Shown here piece after piece: positions 1 through 9,252 of a stretch of 64,000 bases of DNA. Origin of the DNA: Streptomyces sp. NBC_00239 (lineage in GTDB: Bacteria > Actinomycetota > Actinomycetes > Streptomycetales > Streptomycetaceae); contig NZ_CP108095.1 of assembly GCF_036194065.1 (NCBI RefSeq), positions 3,968,001 to 4,032,000 of the forward strand. The letters run 5' to 3'. The notes below the pieces were generated by a model. It was given only the letters and a program-made list of their open reading frames with translations, did not search any database and was not told the DNA's origin. Each line of letters begins with the position of its first letter. Position 1 is the stretch's first letter. The position numbers were made by a program, and so were the translations under genes.

Positions 1-73
1 CCCGGTCCCCTCCGGGCATCATAAACCTGCCCCTACGGGTCGGCTCTAGAGTGATCTGGGGCACTTCCGCCGA

Positions 74-943
74 CTACGGCAACTCGGGACCTTCGATGTA
101 GCGGCCCTCGGCGTCGTAGGGCCAGGCATTCGAGACGCACCCGTCCAGGCCCTTGATCTGCTGCATCATCGCGGGCGCGGGGCGGCCGGGGCCGGCGCAG
201 CCGAGGTGGTTGCGGATGCCGATCGCGTGGCCGACCTCGTGGTTGATGATCAGGTGCCGGTAGGTGGCGGGCGGGCCGTCGAAACGCGGCGATCCGGTGA
301 CCCACCGCTTGAGGTTCACGACCACGCCGAACGAGGTCTCGCAGTTCAGCTCGCCGCCGGTGTCCATGTTCTCGGCGGCGCAGAGCCGGTCGGCCGTGTC
401 CGCGGTGGCGATCTTGATGGTGAAGTCGGGCCGCTCGTCGACCAGCAGGAAGGCGGCCCGGCCGTGCGCGGCCCAGCTCTGCCGGTGCGCGAGGATCTTG
501 CGGATCTCGTCGGCCGCGCGGTCCGCGTCCAGGCCTGAGCCGTCCTCGACCTCGACCGCGTAGCGGCGCGGCTGCCCGCTGCCGGTGGGGCCGCCGGCCG
601 CACGGGCGGTCCGGAAGGTGCCGGGGCCCTGGTGGGGGACGGTGGAGCGGCTGGCGCGGTCCTGGCCCGCGGCACGGGGGGCGGCCGAGGGCTGCCCGGC
701 CCGCTCGTCTTCCGGTCGGCCTTCCTGCCCCGCGTCCTGGCGGCCGTGCGCGTCGAGGCGGGCGCCGGCCGCGTCCGACGGGGCGCCCGCGCCGCCCCGG
801 GCGCCGTACAGGGCCGCGGCGGCGAGGACGGCCAGGCCGAGGCCGAGCACTCCCCTGCCGCGGGACGTCAGCCGGGACCGGCCCGGTCGCGCCCCGCGCC
901 CGGCACCGCTTCCCGTACTGCGCTTCAGACCGCGTTTCCCCAC
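74..943 (-). CDS. DUF3152 zinc-metalloprotease-like membrane-anchored protein
   Basis: Probable extracytoplasmic metalloprotease-like protein of the DUF3152 family; substrate unknown. A basic N-terminus is followed by one hydrophobic segment (about residues 32-47), a Pro/Gly/Ala-rich linker and the conserved domain. That domain carries the metzincin-type motif HEVGHAIGIRNH (about residues 235-246), which supplies three zinc-ligand His and the catalytic Glu. I chose the GTG at 943, with GAAGGGG about 10 bases upstream. The longer frame to a GTG at 1018 would start inside a perfect hairpin (1013-1044) and lacks a well-spaced ribosome site. It is the last gene downstream of the RiPP export operon, but a terminator separates it from the small gene before it, so a link with the cluster is doubtful. 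Motif and family are seen; activity is inferred. Confidence 0.8.
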   Translation of the reverse strand: MGKRGLKRSTGSGAGRGARPGRSRLTSRGRGVLGLGLAVLAAAALYGARGGAGAPSDAAGARLDAHGRQDAGQEGRPEDERAGQPSAAPRAAGQDRASRSTVPHQGPGTFRTARAAGGPTGSGQPRRYAVEVEDGSGLDADRAADEIRKILAHRQSWAAHGRAAFLLVDERPDFTIKIATADTADRLCAAENMDTGGELNCETSFGVVVNLKRWVTGSPRFDGPPATYRHLIINHEVGHAIGIRNHLGCAGPGRPAPAMMQQIKGLDGCVSNAWPYDAEGRYIEGPELP

Positions 944-1012
944 GCGTCCGCCCCTTCGCCGCCCGGCCGCCCGCCGGTCGACGGGCGGTCCGTACAAGAG
1001 GTAAGAGGCGTT

Positions 1013-1044
1013 CCGCACCTCCGCGGTTCACCGCGGAGGTGCGG
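1013..1044 (-). terminator. Perfect 14-bp hairpin, intrinsic terminator
   Basis: The arms CCGCACCTCCGCGG and CCGCGGAGGTGCGG are exact complements with a TTCA loop. It lies just after the stop of the small membrane-protein gene (ends 1062), so it probably terminates that transcript. It also argues against the far-upstream start of the DUF3152 gene. Confidence 0.75.
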
Positions 1045-1061
1045 ATCTTGGAATGCGCCCG

Positions 1062-1247
1062 TCAGCCGCGGGTGGCGCGGCGGCGGCCGAAGGCGAACCA
1101 GAGGCCGAGGCCCAGGCCGCCGGCCACGGCCACGACGGTGAGGGGCTTGCCGGAGGTGAGGATCGCGGTGAGGGCGACGGCCAGCGCGTACGCCACGGGC
1201 AGCAGCACGTTCAGGTTGGTGATGGCCGACCTCGGGCCTTGCGACAT
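1062..1247 (-). CDS. Small two-helix membrane protein (61 aa)
   Basis: A 61-residue hydrophobic protein not assigned to a named family. It has two predicted transmembrane helices (about residues 12-31 and 37-54), joined by a short loop, and a basic C-terminal tail (GRRRATRG), suggesting a cytoplasmic end. The start at 1247 is chosen because a GGGGGAA ribosome site lies a few bases upstream; an in-frame extension to 1346 has no such support. It sits directly downstream of the RiPP export operon. A second 61-residue two-helix protein with a similar GRR-type tail occurs at the other end of the cluster (26828-27013). Both could be immunity or accessory proteins, but that is inference. Confidence 0.6.
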   Translation of the reverse strand: MSQGPRSAITNLNVLLPVAYALAVALTAILTSGKPLTVVAVAGGLGLGLWFAFGRRRATRG

Positions 1248-1436
1248 GGTGGGTTCCCCCTGCTCGGTGGTTCGGTCGCGCCCGGCCACAAGTCCCTTGC
1301 GGTGCGGGCGGGTTGGTCGTGGAGCGTATCGTTCCGGAAGGATCATCTCACCTGGCGGCGGATGCCGGGAGCCGTCGGACGGGCGCGCGGCGCGACGCCC
1401 GCACCAGGAGACGACGCGCCGTCACTTCAGGTCGCC

Positions 1437-4400
1437 TCACGGCCGGTTCCCGCTGGTGGACATCTGCGGGCCCGCCAGCCGGGCGAAGAGGCCGTCCGTT
1501 TCCGCGACGAGCTGTTCGTACGTTCCCTGCTGGACGATCCGGCCCCGGTCCATGACGACGATGCGGTCCGCGTCGACCACGGTGGACAGCCGGTGCGCGA
1601 TGACGATCCGGGTGGCGTTCAGGCGGCGGGTGCTCTCGGCGACGAGGCCCTGCGTCGGGTTGTCGAGGGCGCTGGTCGCCTCGTCGAAGAAGACCAGGCG
1701 CGGCCGGGCCACCAGGGAGCGGGCGATCATGAGGCGTTGGCGCTGGCCGCCGGAGAGGGTGTTGGTGCCCTCCGAGAGCACGGTGTTCATGCCCATCGGC
1801 ATGGCCCGGATGTCGTCGGCCAGCCCCGTCATCTCGGCGGCGGCCCAGGCGTCGTCGGTGGTGTGGCCGCCGGAGCCGACGATGTTGGCGAGGATGTCGC
1901 CGGCCTGGAGCGAGCCGTTCTGCAGCACCACTCCGCACTGCCGGCGGACCGCCGAGACGTCCAGCTCGGCGAGGTCCTGGCCGTCGTACAACAGGCTGCC
2001 GGACAGGGGGGTCTCGAAGCCGAGCAGCAGCCGCAGCAGGGTGGACTTGCCGCTGCCGGAGGCGCCGACGACGGCGATGAACTCGCCCGGCTGCACGGTG
2101 AAGCTGACGTCGTCGAGGACGAGCGGGCCGTCCTGGCCGTAGCGGAACGACAGGTGCGAGACGGCGATCCGGCCGGACAGGTCGCCGGGGTCGACCTTGG
2201 TGCCGTCGTTCTCCGGCTCCGCTTCGAGGATGGGCTTCAGCCGCTCCAGCATGGGGACGGTCCCGACGGCGCTCACGACGGAGGCGGTGAACTGCAGGCC
2301 GGCCGCGAGGAGCAGGTTGAAGGCCGCGAAGAACGGCAGGAAGGTCGCGATCGGCACCTCCCCGTGCAGGGGGCCGGCGGTCACCCCGAAGACGACCGCC
2401 GAACACACCAGGGGGAAGCCCGCGTTGAAGGTGGTGACGCTGTTCTGCACCCGGCGGACGCGGGCGGACAGGCCGTGGCCGCGGGCGGCGAGCCGGGTCC
2501 ACTCGGCGAAGGCCCGCTCCTCGGCCGCGGCCACCCTCAGCTTCGGCATGGCGGTGAGCATCTGGAAGACCATCGCGGACATGGCCTGCTCGTGCGTGTA
2601 CTCGCGGCGGGCCCAGCGCAGTTGCAGGCGGCCGGCCACCGCGGCGACCAGCACGCCGACGAGCGTGAGGCCGGCGGCGACGAGGGCCAGGGTCAGGTCG
2701 TACCAGAAGACGAGGGCCAGGTTGGCGAGGCCGGTCAGCAGGGCCAGCGTGGCCGTGGTGAGCATTCCGGACAGGAGTTCCTGGGCGGCGGTGACACCGA
2801 GCACGGTGGTGCCCAGCTCGCCGGTGGAGTAGCGGGTGAAGAACCCGGCCGGCAGCGACAGCAGCCGGTTCCACAGCCCGGCCTGCATGGCGGCGCCGGA
2901 GCGGCTCTCCAGCCGCAGGACGGCGAGGTTCTGCACGACCGACAGCGCGGCGGTCACCAGGCCCGAGCCGATGACGACCAGGGAGCCCTGCACGATCAGG
3001 TTCCGATCGGCGTCCGCGACGAACTCGCCGAGCACCTTGCCGGTCATCACCGGGATGATCAGGCCGATCAGGGCGACGAGTGCGCCGGTGAGGGCGAGCC
3101 GGGCCATGTCGCGTCCGTGGCCCTGGGACGGCGAGAAACCGAACCGCAGCAGCCCGGCCACGCCGCGCACGTCCGCCGGCAGCGGCCGGTACAGCACGAC
3201 GGCGGTGGGGCGCACCCGGGCGGCCTTCTCGGCGTCGAGCACGGTGACCTCGCCGTTGTCGACGAGCACGTAGCCCTGGCCGAGGGGCAGCAGCGCCACC
3301 GGCCTGCCCGTGACGTGGTAGCCGACCACCGGCCCCACGTCCCGGGTCCACCAGCGGTCCTCCAGCCGGATGCCGCGGGTGCGGAACCCGGAGGCGAGGG
3401 CGATGGCCCGCAGGTCCGCGGCGGCGCTGCGGCGGCCCGGTCCACCGCCGCGGACCGGGGGGCGGACCGAGAAGCCCTGCTTGGAGGCGACGAGCCGGAC
3501 GGCGGCGAGCATCGGTGTGTCGTCGGCGACGTCCGCGAGCTTCACCCGGGTGCCGGTGTCCTGGAGGACCGCGTCGAAGGCGCGGACCGCGGAGGCGAGG
3601 ACCCGGCCGTCCTGGGCCTGGCGCGCGGCGAGTTCGGCGCGCTCGCGGACCCGCTGGACGGCGATGCGGTGGTCGACGGTGGTACGCAGCCGGGCGGCGT
3701 GCTCGACCAGCGCGGCCGTCAGCCGGCCCTCCCGGTAGACGGCGAGGAGGGAGGCGGTGGTGAGGCGGGCGGCGCCGCGGGCCCGGACCCAGTCCTGTTC
3801 GGTCAGGACCAGCTCGACGCCGGGGCCGACGGGCTCCAGGACACCGGTCCCCTCCTCGCCGTCGAGGTCGCCGGCGGCGCCCTCGGTGGCCGGGTCGCCC
3901 GGGTCGAGGAGGCCGGACTCCACGCGGACGAACTGCACGCCGTCGACGGAGCGGGCCACGTCGCCCTGGTCGAGTTCGGTGGCGTCGGTGGTGCTCAGGG
4001 AGGTGAACTGGCGGGGCGCGAGGGCGCCGGGGAGCGCGTCGGCCAGGGCGGTGAGCCCCAGGGTGAGGCCGCCGAGGAGCCGGGCGTGGTCGAGTACGGC
4101 GGGGCCGCCGCCGACGCCGTCCGGCCGGGGCAGCGTGGCCCGGCCCTGGCGGACGTCGTCGAGCAGGGTCAGCGGCAGCCGGCTGAGGCGGGCGTCGAGC
4201 ACGGGCCGGGCGATGACGGTGTGGCGGCTCTCGCCGCCGGTCCCGCACACCACGATCATGCCGGCCTCCGCGCGGCACAGGAAGTAGCGCCGGCCGTGCT
4301 CCTCGCCGTCGCCGTCGCCGCCGTCCGGCCCGCGTTCCACTGCGAACAGGTCGGCCGCGCCGGATTCCACGTACAGCAGGGTCGCGGGGTCGTCGAGGCA

Positions 4401-4442
4401 GAGGGTCCGGGCGGGGGCGGCCGCGGAGGTGGGAGGGTTCAC
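1437..4442 (-). CDS. NHLP-system ABC exporter, permease/ATPase subunit without peptidase (NHLM ABC2 type)
   Basis: A 1001-residue ABC half-transporter of the kind that pairs with a peptidase-bearing partner to export peptides with nitrile-hydratase-like leaders. Residues 1 to about 430 form a long cytoplasmic N-terminal domain typical of this subfamily and unlike a C39 peptidase. Transmembrane segments run from about 435 to 720. The ATPase follows with Walker A GASGSGKST (793-801), signature LSGGQ (896-900), Walker B ending in FFDEA (about 918) and the H-loop His near 950. It starts with GTG at 4442, overlapping the partner's stop codon (GTGA), so the two are translationally coupled. It is the last gene of the operon YcaO - SagB - HlyD - ABC1 - ABC2. 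Confidence 0.9.
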   Translation of the reverse strand: MNPPTSAAAPARTLCLDDPATLLYVESGAADLFAVERGPDGGDGDGEEHGRRYFLCRAEAGMIVVCGTGGESRHTVIARPVLDARLSRLPLTLLDDVRQGRATLPRPDGVGGGPAVLDHARLLGGLTLGLTALADALPGALAPRQFTSLSTTDATELDQGDVARSVDGVQFVRVESGLLDPGDPATEGAAGDLDGEEGTGVLEPVGPGVELVLTEQDWVRARGAARLTTASLLAVYREGRLTAALVEHAARLRTTVDHRIAVQRVRERAELAARQAQDGRVLASAVRAFDAVLQDTGTRVKLADVADDTPMLAAVRLVASKQGFSVRPPVRGGGPGRRSAAADLRAIALASGFRTRGIRLEDRWWTRDVGPVVGYHVTGRPVALLPLGQGYVLVDNGEVTVLDAEKAARVRPTAVVLYRPLPADVRGVAGLLRFGFSPSQGHGRDMARLALTGALVALIGLIIPVMTGKVLGEFVADADRNLIVQGSLVVIGSGLVTAALSVVQNLAVLRLESRSGAAMQAGLWNRLLSLPAGFFTRYSTGELGTTVLGVTAAQELLSGMLTTATLALLTGLANLALVFWYDLTLALVAAGLTLVGVLVAAVAGRLQLRWARREYTHEQAMSAMVFQMLTAMPKLRVAAAEERAFAEWTRLAARGHGLSARVRRVQNSVTTFNAGFPLVCSAVVFGVTAGPLHGEVPIATFLPFFAAFNLLLAAGLQFTASVVSAVGTVPMLERLKPILEAEPENDGTKVDPGDLSGRIAVSHLSFRYGQDGPLVLDDVSFTVQPGEFIAVVGASGSGKSTLLRLLLGFETPLSGSLLYDGQDLAELDVSAVRRQCGVVLQNGSLQAGDILANIVGSGGHTTDDAWAAAEMTGLADDIRAMPMGMNTVLSEGTNTLSGGQRQRLMIARSLVARPRLVFFDEATSALDNPTQGLVAESTRRLNATRIVIAHRLSTVVDADRIVVMDRGRIVQQGTYEQLVAETDGLFARLAGPQMSTSGNRP

Positions 4443-6745
4443 AGCGTGTCCGTTTCCTCGGAGCGGCTGGAGTCGAACAGGGCGGCGTAGCGGCCCTGGG
4501 CGGTCAGCAGTTCGTCGTGGCTGCCGCGTTCGGCGATCACGCCCCGGTCGAGCACGATGATCTCGTCGGCGTCGCGCACGGTCGAGAGCCGGTGGGCGAT
4601 GATCAGGCAGGCGCAGCCGCGGCGGCGCAGGTTGTCCATGACGGTGCGCTCGGTGGCCGGGTCGAGGGCGCTGGTGGCCTCGTCCAGGACGAGCAGGGTG
4701 GGGCGGGCGGCGAGCGCGCGGGCGAGTTCCAGGCGCTGGCGCTGGCCGCCGCTGAAGTTGCTGCCCTGCTCGGACACCTTGGCGTTGAGGCCGCCGGGGC
4801 GGGACATGACCTCGTCGAAGACGGCGGCGTCCTGGAGCGCGGCGAGGACGACCTCGTCGGGCACGGTGTCGTCCCACAGGGTGAGGTTGTCGCGCACCGT
4901 GCCGGCGAAGAGCGCCACGTCCTGGTCGACGTAGGCCATGGAGGCCGCGAGGACGGTGCGGGGGATCTCCTCGGTGGGCCGTCCGCTGATGAGGATCTGT
5001 CCCGAGCGCGGCTCGTACAGGCCGGTCACGAGGCGTCCGACGGTGGACTTGCCGCTGCCGGAGCCGCCGACGATCGCGGTGCGGGAGCCGGGGGCGACGG
5101 TGAGGGTGAGTCCGGTGACGACGGGCGCGGCGAGCGGGCCGTATCCGAACGTGACGTCTTGCAGGGCGAGTTCGCCGTCGAGCCGGTTGGCGGGCACGTC
5201 GGCGCGGCCGTCCGGGGCGTCGTCCGTGCCGGGCGCGCCCGGCCGGAAGCCGCGGGCCTGCGGGTACCTCTCCACGTCGTGGATGCGCTTGAGGTCGGCG
5301 TTCATCTCCTGGAGCCGGCTGCCCAGGTTGGTGAGCTGGGTGACGGGGCGGCTGATGGCCGCCAGCAAGGTCTGGAAGGTGACGAGGATGCCGACGCTCA
5401 GGACGCCGTCGGCCACCCGCAGGCCGCCGACGAGCAGCATGACGCCGATGTTCACGACGGCCAGCAGGGGCGGCAGGACCGTCAGCACCGCGGTGGTCTG
5501 GCCGAGCCGCTGCTGGGCGGTGGTGACCTTGGCGAGGAAGCCGGCCCAGCGGGTGAAGGCGTCCGGCTCGGCGCCCGTCGCCTTGACCGACTCGATGGTG
5601 GACAGGGTCGCGAAGGTGGTGCTGACCAGGTTGCCGCGGTCGGCGCGCAGCACGTTGACGGCGTCCTTGCGGGAGCGCGCGACCAGTTGGAGGACCAGCA
5701 CGTTGAAGGCGGCGGTGGCCAGGCCCAGCAGGCCGAGCAGGACGTCGTAGCGGACCATCAGGCCGCCGTAGAAGACGACGAGCGCGAGGTTGATGGTGGT
5801 GGCGGCGACGTCGCGCGAGAGGATCATCGCGACGGTGTCGTTGCTCGCGACGCGCCTGGCGACCTCGGCAGGGCGGCGCTGCAGGAAGAACTCGATGGGC
5901 AGCCGCAGCAGGTGGCGGAAGAAGCGGGCCGACGCCACCAGGCCGGTACGGATCTCCATGCGCAGCAGGTAGTGCTGCTGCACGGAGGTGAGGACGAAGA
6001 CCATCACTGCGGTGACCAGCATCGCCGCGACCAGCGGCAGCACTGCCGTGGGCGAGTCCGAGGCGAGCACCCGGTCGAGGAAGACCCGCGAGAAGGAGGC
6101 GCCGACGATGCCCGGTACCACCAGCAGCAGGCTGGCCAGCAGGACCAGGGGCAGGGCGCGCCCGGACGGCAGGCGGCGGTCCAGGATGGCGGCCGCGGTG
6201 CTGCTGCGGCGGCCGCCGGGCGTGAAGTCGGGGCCGGGTTCGAAGGTGAGGGCGATGCCGGTGTACCCGGAGTCGAACTCGGACCACTCCATCAGGCGGG
6301 GACCGCTGGCCGGGTCGTTGACGGCGACCTGGGTGCGGCCGAACCGGGTGCTGATGCCCTCGACCACCATGAAGTGCTGGAACGCCCAGAAGATGATGAC
6401 CGGCCCGATGCGGAGCTTCTCCGCCAACTGGTCGGTCTCCGCCTGGAAGCCCTTGGCGACGAGCCCGAACGAGCGGGCGGCCGCCAGGACGGCGCTGGCC
6501 CGGGAGCCGTCCCGGGAGACGCCGCACAGGGCGCGCAGCTCCTCCAGCGGGACGTGCCGCCCGTAGTGGGCGAGGATCATCGACAGGCTGGCCGCGCCGC
6601 ACTCCACCGCTTCCATCTGGAGGACGGTGGGCACCCGGTGCGCGCGGCGCCGGGCCCAGCGGCGGGTGCGGGCGGCGTTGCGCCTGGTGCGGCGGGCGTC
6701 CCGACGGGAGGCGGCCACGGGGGGTCGGGTCCTGGTGTCACTCAT
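4439..6745 (-). CDS. Peptidase-containing ABC exporter (C39; NHLM ABC1 type)
   Basis: A 768-residue bifunctional maturation and export protein. The N-terminal C39 cysteine peptidase has Gln43 and Cys49 in LQMEAVECGAAS, with His124 and Asp144 as the likely remaining catalytic residues; such domains cut after the Gly-Gly of leader peptides. Transmembrane segments span roughly residues 190-470. The ATPase has Walker A GGSGSGKST (560-568), signature FSGGQ (664-668) and Walker B LLVLDEA (685-691). The substrate is presumably the precursor encoded at 23801-24187, whose leader ends in Ala-Gly-Gly. A very basic N-terminal extension of about 35 residues precedes the peptidase. It is coupled to the ABC2 gene by a four-base overlap. 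Confidence 0.93.
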   Translation of the reverse strand: MSDTRTRPPVAASRRDARRTRRNAARTRRWARRRAHRVPTVLQMEAVECGAASLSMILAHYGRHVPLEELRALCGVSRDGSRASAVLAAARSFGLVAKGFQAETDQLAEKLRIGPVIIFWAFQHFMVVEGISTRFGRTQVAVNDPASGPRLMEWSEFDSGYTGIALTFEPGPDFTPGGRRSSTAAAILDRRLPSGRALPLVLLASLLLVVPGIVGASFSRVFLDRVLASDSPTAVLPLVAAMLVTAVMVFVLTSVQQHYLLRMEIRTGLVASARFFRHLLRLPIEFFLQRRPAEVARRVASNDTVAMILSRDVAATTINLALVVFYGGLMVRYDVLLGLLGLATAAFNVLVLQLVARSRKDAVNVLRADRGNLVSTTFATLSTIESVKATGAEPDAFTRWAGFLAKVTTAQQRLGQTTAVLTVLPPLLAVVNIGVMLLVGGLRVADGVLSVGILVTFQTLLAAISRPVTQLTNLGSRLQEMNADLKRIHDVERYPQARGFRPGAPGTDDAPDGRADVPANRLDGELALQDVTFGYGPLAAPVVTGLTLTVAPGSRTAIVGGSGSGKSTVGRLVTGLYEPRSGQILISGRPTEEIPRTVLAASMAYVDQDVALFAGTVRDNLTLWDDTVPDEVVLAALQDAAVFDEVMSRPGGLNAKVSEQGSNFSGGQRQRLELARALAARPTLLVLDEATSALDPATERTVMDNLRRRGCACLIIAHRLSTVRDADEIIVLDRGVIAERGSHDELLTAQGRYAALFDSSRSEETDTL

Positions 6746-6797
6746 GGCTGCCGTTTCCTCAGCTTGTCGTCGGGTGTCTCGGCGCCGGCGGCGCCGC

Positions 6798-7616
6798 TCA
6801 GCGCCCCAGCACCAGGTCGAACGGCGACTGGGTGCGCAGCGCGATGGACGCGGACACGGAGGTCTGCGAGCTGAGCCGGATCGGCGGGGTCTTGGCGGAA
6901 CTCCAGGCGTAGCCGGAGCTGGAGCCTGATTCGGGGATCAGGTCGACGGTGACCAGGCGGGGCGCCTGGTCCTGCTGGAAGCTCCGGGCGGCCAGCTCGC
7001 CGCCGGCGATCGCCGCGAGTCCCTCGCGGGTCAGCGGGTACGGGTCGACACGGGTGACCGTGCCGCGCAGCAGGCCGTACACGGCCGGGGGCGCGGTCGA
7101 CACGTTCAGGTCGACGGGCCGGCCGGGCACCAGGCGGGCGGCCCGGTCGGCGGGCACGAAGACGAGCGCGACGAGGCGGTCGCCGGGCAGGTCGGTGCGC
7201 TCGATGGTGGCGACGGTGGCGCCGGCCGGGACGAACTGGCCGGTGGTGAGCGTGGCACTGATGACCTTGCCGGCGAACGGGCTGGTGATCGTACGGACCG
7301 TCCCGGCCTCGCCGGTGAGGCGGGCGAGCGGCTGCCCGGCCCGGACCAGGTCCGCGGGGCGGACCAGCAGGTCCTGCGCCATGCCCGTGTACGGGCTCTG
7401 GACCTGGCTGGTGCCGCCGGGGTGGCTCAGGACGCCCGGGGCCTCGACGGTGACGTCGAGGCGGGCCACCGCCGCCCATACGCAGGCGCCGACCATCACG
7501 ATGAGCACGACGAAGACGGCGATCCAGCCGCGCGGGGCCGCGAGCATGACGGCGGCGTCGAGCTCGTCGGGCTGCCGCTTGCGCTGGAGCGCCTGGTAGC
7601 GGAACTTCATGGCCAT
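6798..7616 (-). CDS. HlyD-type secretion adaptor of the NHLP export system
   Basis: A membrane-fusion/adaptor protein of 272 residues, matching the secretion-protein component that accompanies the two NHLM ABC proteins. It has a cytoplasmic N-terminus, one transmembrane helix (about 31-51), then two half-lipoyl/barrel-like segments including SPYTGMAQDLLVRPADLVRAG and SPFAGKVISATLTTGQFVPAG. It is shorter than outer-membrane-linked HlyD proteins, as expected in a Gram-positive host. GAGGGGG precedes the ATG at 7616. Fifteen bases separate it from the SagB gene and 52 from ABC1, consistent with one operon. Confidence 0.88.
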   Translation of the reverse strand: MAMKFRYQALQRKRQPDELDAAVMLAAPRGWIAVFVVLIVMVGACVWAAVARLDVTVEAPGVLSHPGGTSQVQSPYTGMAQDLLVRPADLVRAGQPLARLTGEAGTVRTITSPFAGKVISATLTTGQFVPAGATVATIERTDLPGDRLVALVFVPADRAARLVPGRPVDLNVSTAPPAVYGLLRGTVTRVDPYPLTREGLAAIAGGELAARSFQQDQAPRLVTVDLIPESGSSSGYAWSSAKTPPIRLSSQTSVSASIALRTQSPFDLVLGR

Positions 7617-7631
7617 GTTTCCCCCTCGCCG

Positions 7632-9137
7632 TCAGGAGCCCGCTGCGGCGGGCTCGGTGGCGGGGGCGGCCGGGGTGTCCGGGGTGTCCGGGGTGTCCAC
7701 GGCTGCCACGGCGGCCGCGGCCCTGCCGGTGGCGCTCCGGCCGGCCGGGCGGCTGCCCAGGACGAGCTCGCCGACGGTGCCCTCCAGCAGCGGATCGCGG
7801 CCGGTGGCGGCGGCGAAGGCGGTGGTGTCGCCGCCGCCGAGGCCGCACACGGCCAGGCCCATGGCGGTGGCCACCAGGTAGACGGTCTGGTAGAGCACGC
7901 CGACGTGCTTGAGGATCAGCGGGTAGCCGACCGTCTCGTACTTCCACATGACGCGGCCGAAGCGGGCCGCGAGCAGCAGGACCACCTGCGGGTCGGCGTC
8001 CATCATGGTGCCGCCCCGGGCCTCCTTGACCAGGGACGCGGTGGCCGGGCCGGGCGCGCAGACGAACTCCAGCTCGTGCCGGTCGGCGACGTACCGGTAC
8101 AGCCCCGGCTCCAGGCCTTCGCAGCGGGTCACCAGCGGGTAGACCTCCAGCTCGTGCACGGCGCCGCCGCTGGGCATCGGGCGGTCGGCGAGCTCCTGGC
8201 CGTCGCTGCCGGTGGAGGTGCCGCGGATCCGGACGGTCCGGTAGAGCAGCTCGGCGAGCTGGGCGACGGTCAGCGGGCTGGCGTCGTCGTGCGCGCGGGT
8301 GGAGGTGCGCTGCTCGATGGCCTCGGTGAGGGTGAGGTCCCGGGCGGTGACGGCGTCGAGGTCGGGTACGGGCAGCGCGATCCGCAGCCCGCCACCGCCG
8401 GGCGCGACGGCCGGCTCGGGGCCGAAGCGGTCCGCGTGCCGGTAGGTGCCGCCGTACCCGGGGGCGGACGCGGGGGTCCGGGTGCGGGCGTGGAAGGCGA
8501 GGTCGACCGGGTCCCACTGGACGCTGCCGCGCTCCTCGGCCTGCGGGTCGCTGCCGGGTCCGCCGGGGGCCAGCGCGCCGGCGGTGGCCAGCAGCCGCAG
8601 CAGCGGGGCCGGGACCTCCTCGGTCCAGGTCGTCAGCAGCGGGAGCAGGGCGGTGGCGCCCGCGCCGAGTTCGACGGCCAGCGGGCTGCCGGGGGCGCGC
8701 AGCGACAGGGTGCCGTCGGCGGGGGTCAGCAGGGCGTGCCGGCTGAGCCGGACCGGGCCGCGCGGGGCGGGTGCCAGGGTGGTGCCGCCGCGGCCGACGG
8801 GCACCAGCCGGGCCACCGGGGTGCCGTCGGGGCCGGTCACCGCGTGCTCGAACATGCCGCCGGCGTCGAGCCGGGCCCGCAGCAGCTGCCAGCGCAGCAG
8901 GCCCGTCTCGCCGTCGTGCGCGGTGACGAGCGCGCCGACCGCGGCCTCGTCGCGGTCGGCCTCGCCGAGGGCGGTCAGCGCGGCCGCGGCCCCCGGGCTG
9001 AGGGTGCCCAGGCGCACGGTGCCGGCACGGGTGGTGAGTTGTCCGTCCGCGAAGGCCCCGCCCCGGGCCAGCCGGCTGGTCAGGGTGTAGGCGGCCGTGG
9101 CCGGCACCCCGCTCGTCAGTGTGCTCGTAAGGGTCAT
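7632..9137 (-). CDS. SagB-type azoline dehydrogenase (FMN-dependent)
   Basis: A nitroreductase-fold flavoenzyme that oxidises thiazolines and (methyl)oxazolines to the aromatic azoles in azole-containing peptides. The catalytic SagB region spans about residues 270-470 and shows the FMN/dimer motifs RTSTR (277-281) and PSGGAVHELEVYPLV (322-336), and the glycine-rich LAVCGLGGGD near the end. An extra N-terminal domain of about 220 residues is common in fused-type family members. The last 30 residues are low-complexity Asp-Thr-Pro/Ala, encoded by a short GGTGTCCGG tandem repeat (about 7675-7700). It sits 115 bases downstream of the cyclodehydratase gene, as expected for the partner step. Confidence 0.92.
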   Translation of the reverse strand: MTLTSTLTSGVPATAAYTLTSRLARGGAFADGQLTTRAGTVRLGTLSPGAAAALTALGEADRDEAAVGALVTAHDGETGLLRWQLLRARLDAGGMFEHAVTGPDGTPVARLVPVGRGGTTLAPAPRGPVRLSRHALLTPADGTLSLRAPGSPLAVELGAGATALLPLLTTWTEEVPAPLLRLLATAGALAPGGPGSDPQAEERGSVQWDPVDLAFHARTRTPASAPGYGGTYRHADRFGPEPAVAPGGGGLRIALPVPDLDAVTARDLTLTEAIEQRTSTRAHDDASPLTVAQLAELLYRTVRIRGTSTGSDGQELADRPMPSGGAVHELEVYPLVTRCEGLEPGLYRYVADRHELEFVCAPGPATASLVKEARGGTMMDADPQVVLLLAARFGRVMWKYETVGYPLILKHVGVLYQTVYLVATAMGLAVCGLGGGDTTAFAAATGRDPLLEGTVGELVLGSRPAGRSATGRAAAAVAAVDTPDTPDTPAAPATEPAAAGS

Positions 9138-9252
9138 GGCTCCAGCCCTGAGGTGGCGCGGGCCGGGGCGTGCCCCGGCCCGCGGCGGTGTGGCGGGTGA
9201 TCGGTGCCGGTCCCGGGGGGGCCGGCGCGGAGGGAGCGTGCCGGGAGGGCGT

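Noticed and set aside
1-73. Left edge of the window
   Set aside because: Only 73 bases after the DUF3152 stop; no gene or clear structure can be supported.
1053-4490. Very long plus-strand open frame opposite the NHLM ABC2 gene (similar ones at 4517-6874, 7422-9200 and 9097-11583)
   Set aside because: They are antisense shadows of high-GC genes: Gly/Ala/Arg/Asp-rich, no domains, and the minus-strand frames carry complete ABC, HlyD, SagB and YcaO motifs.
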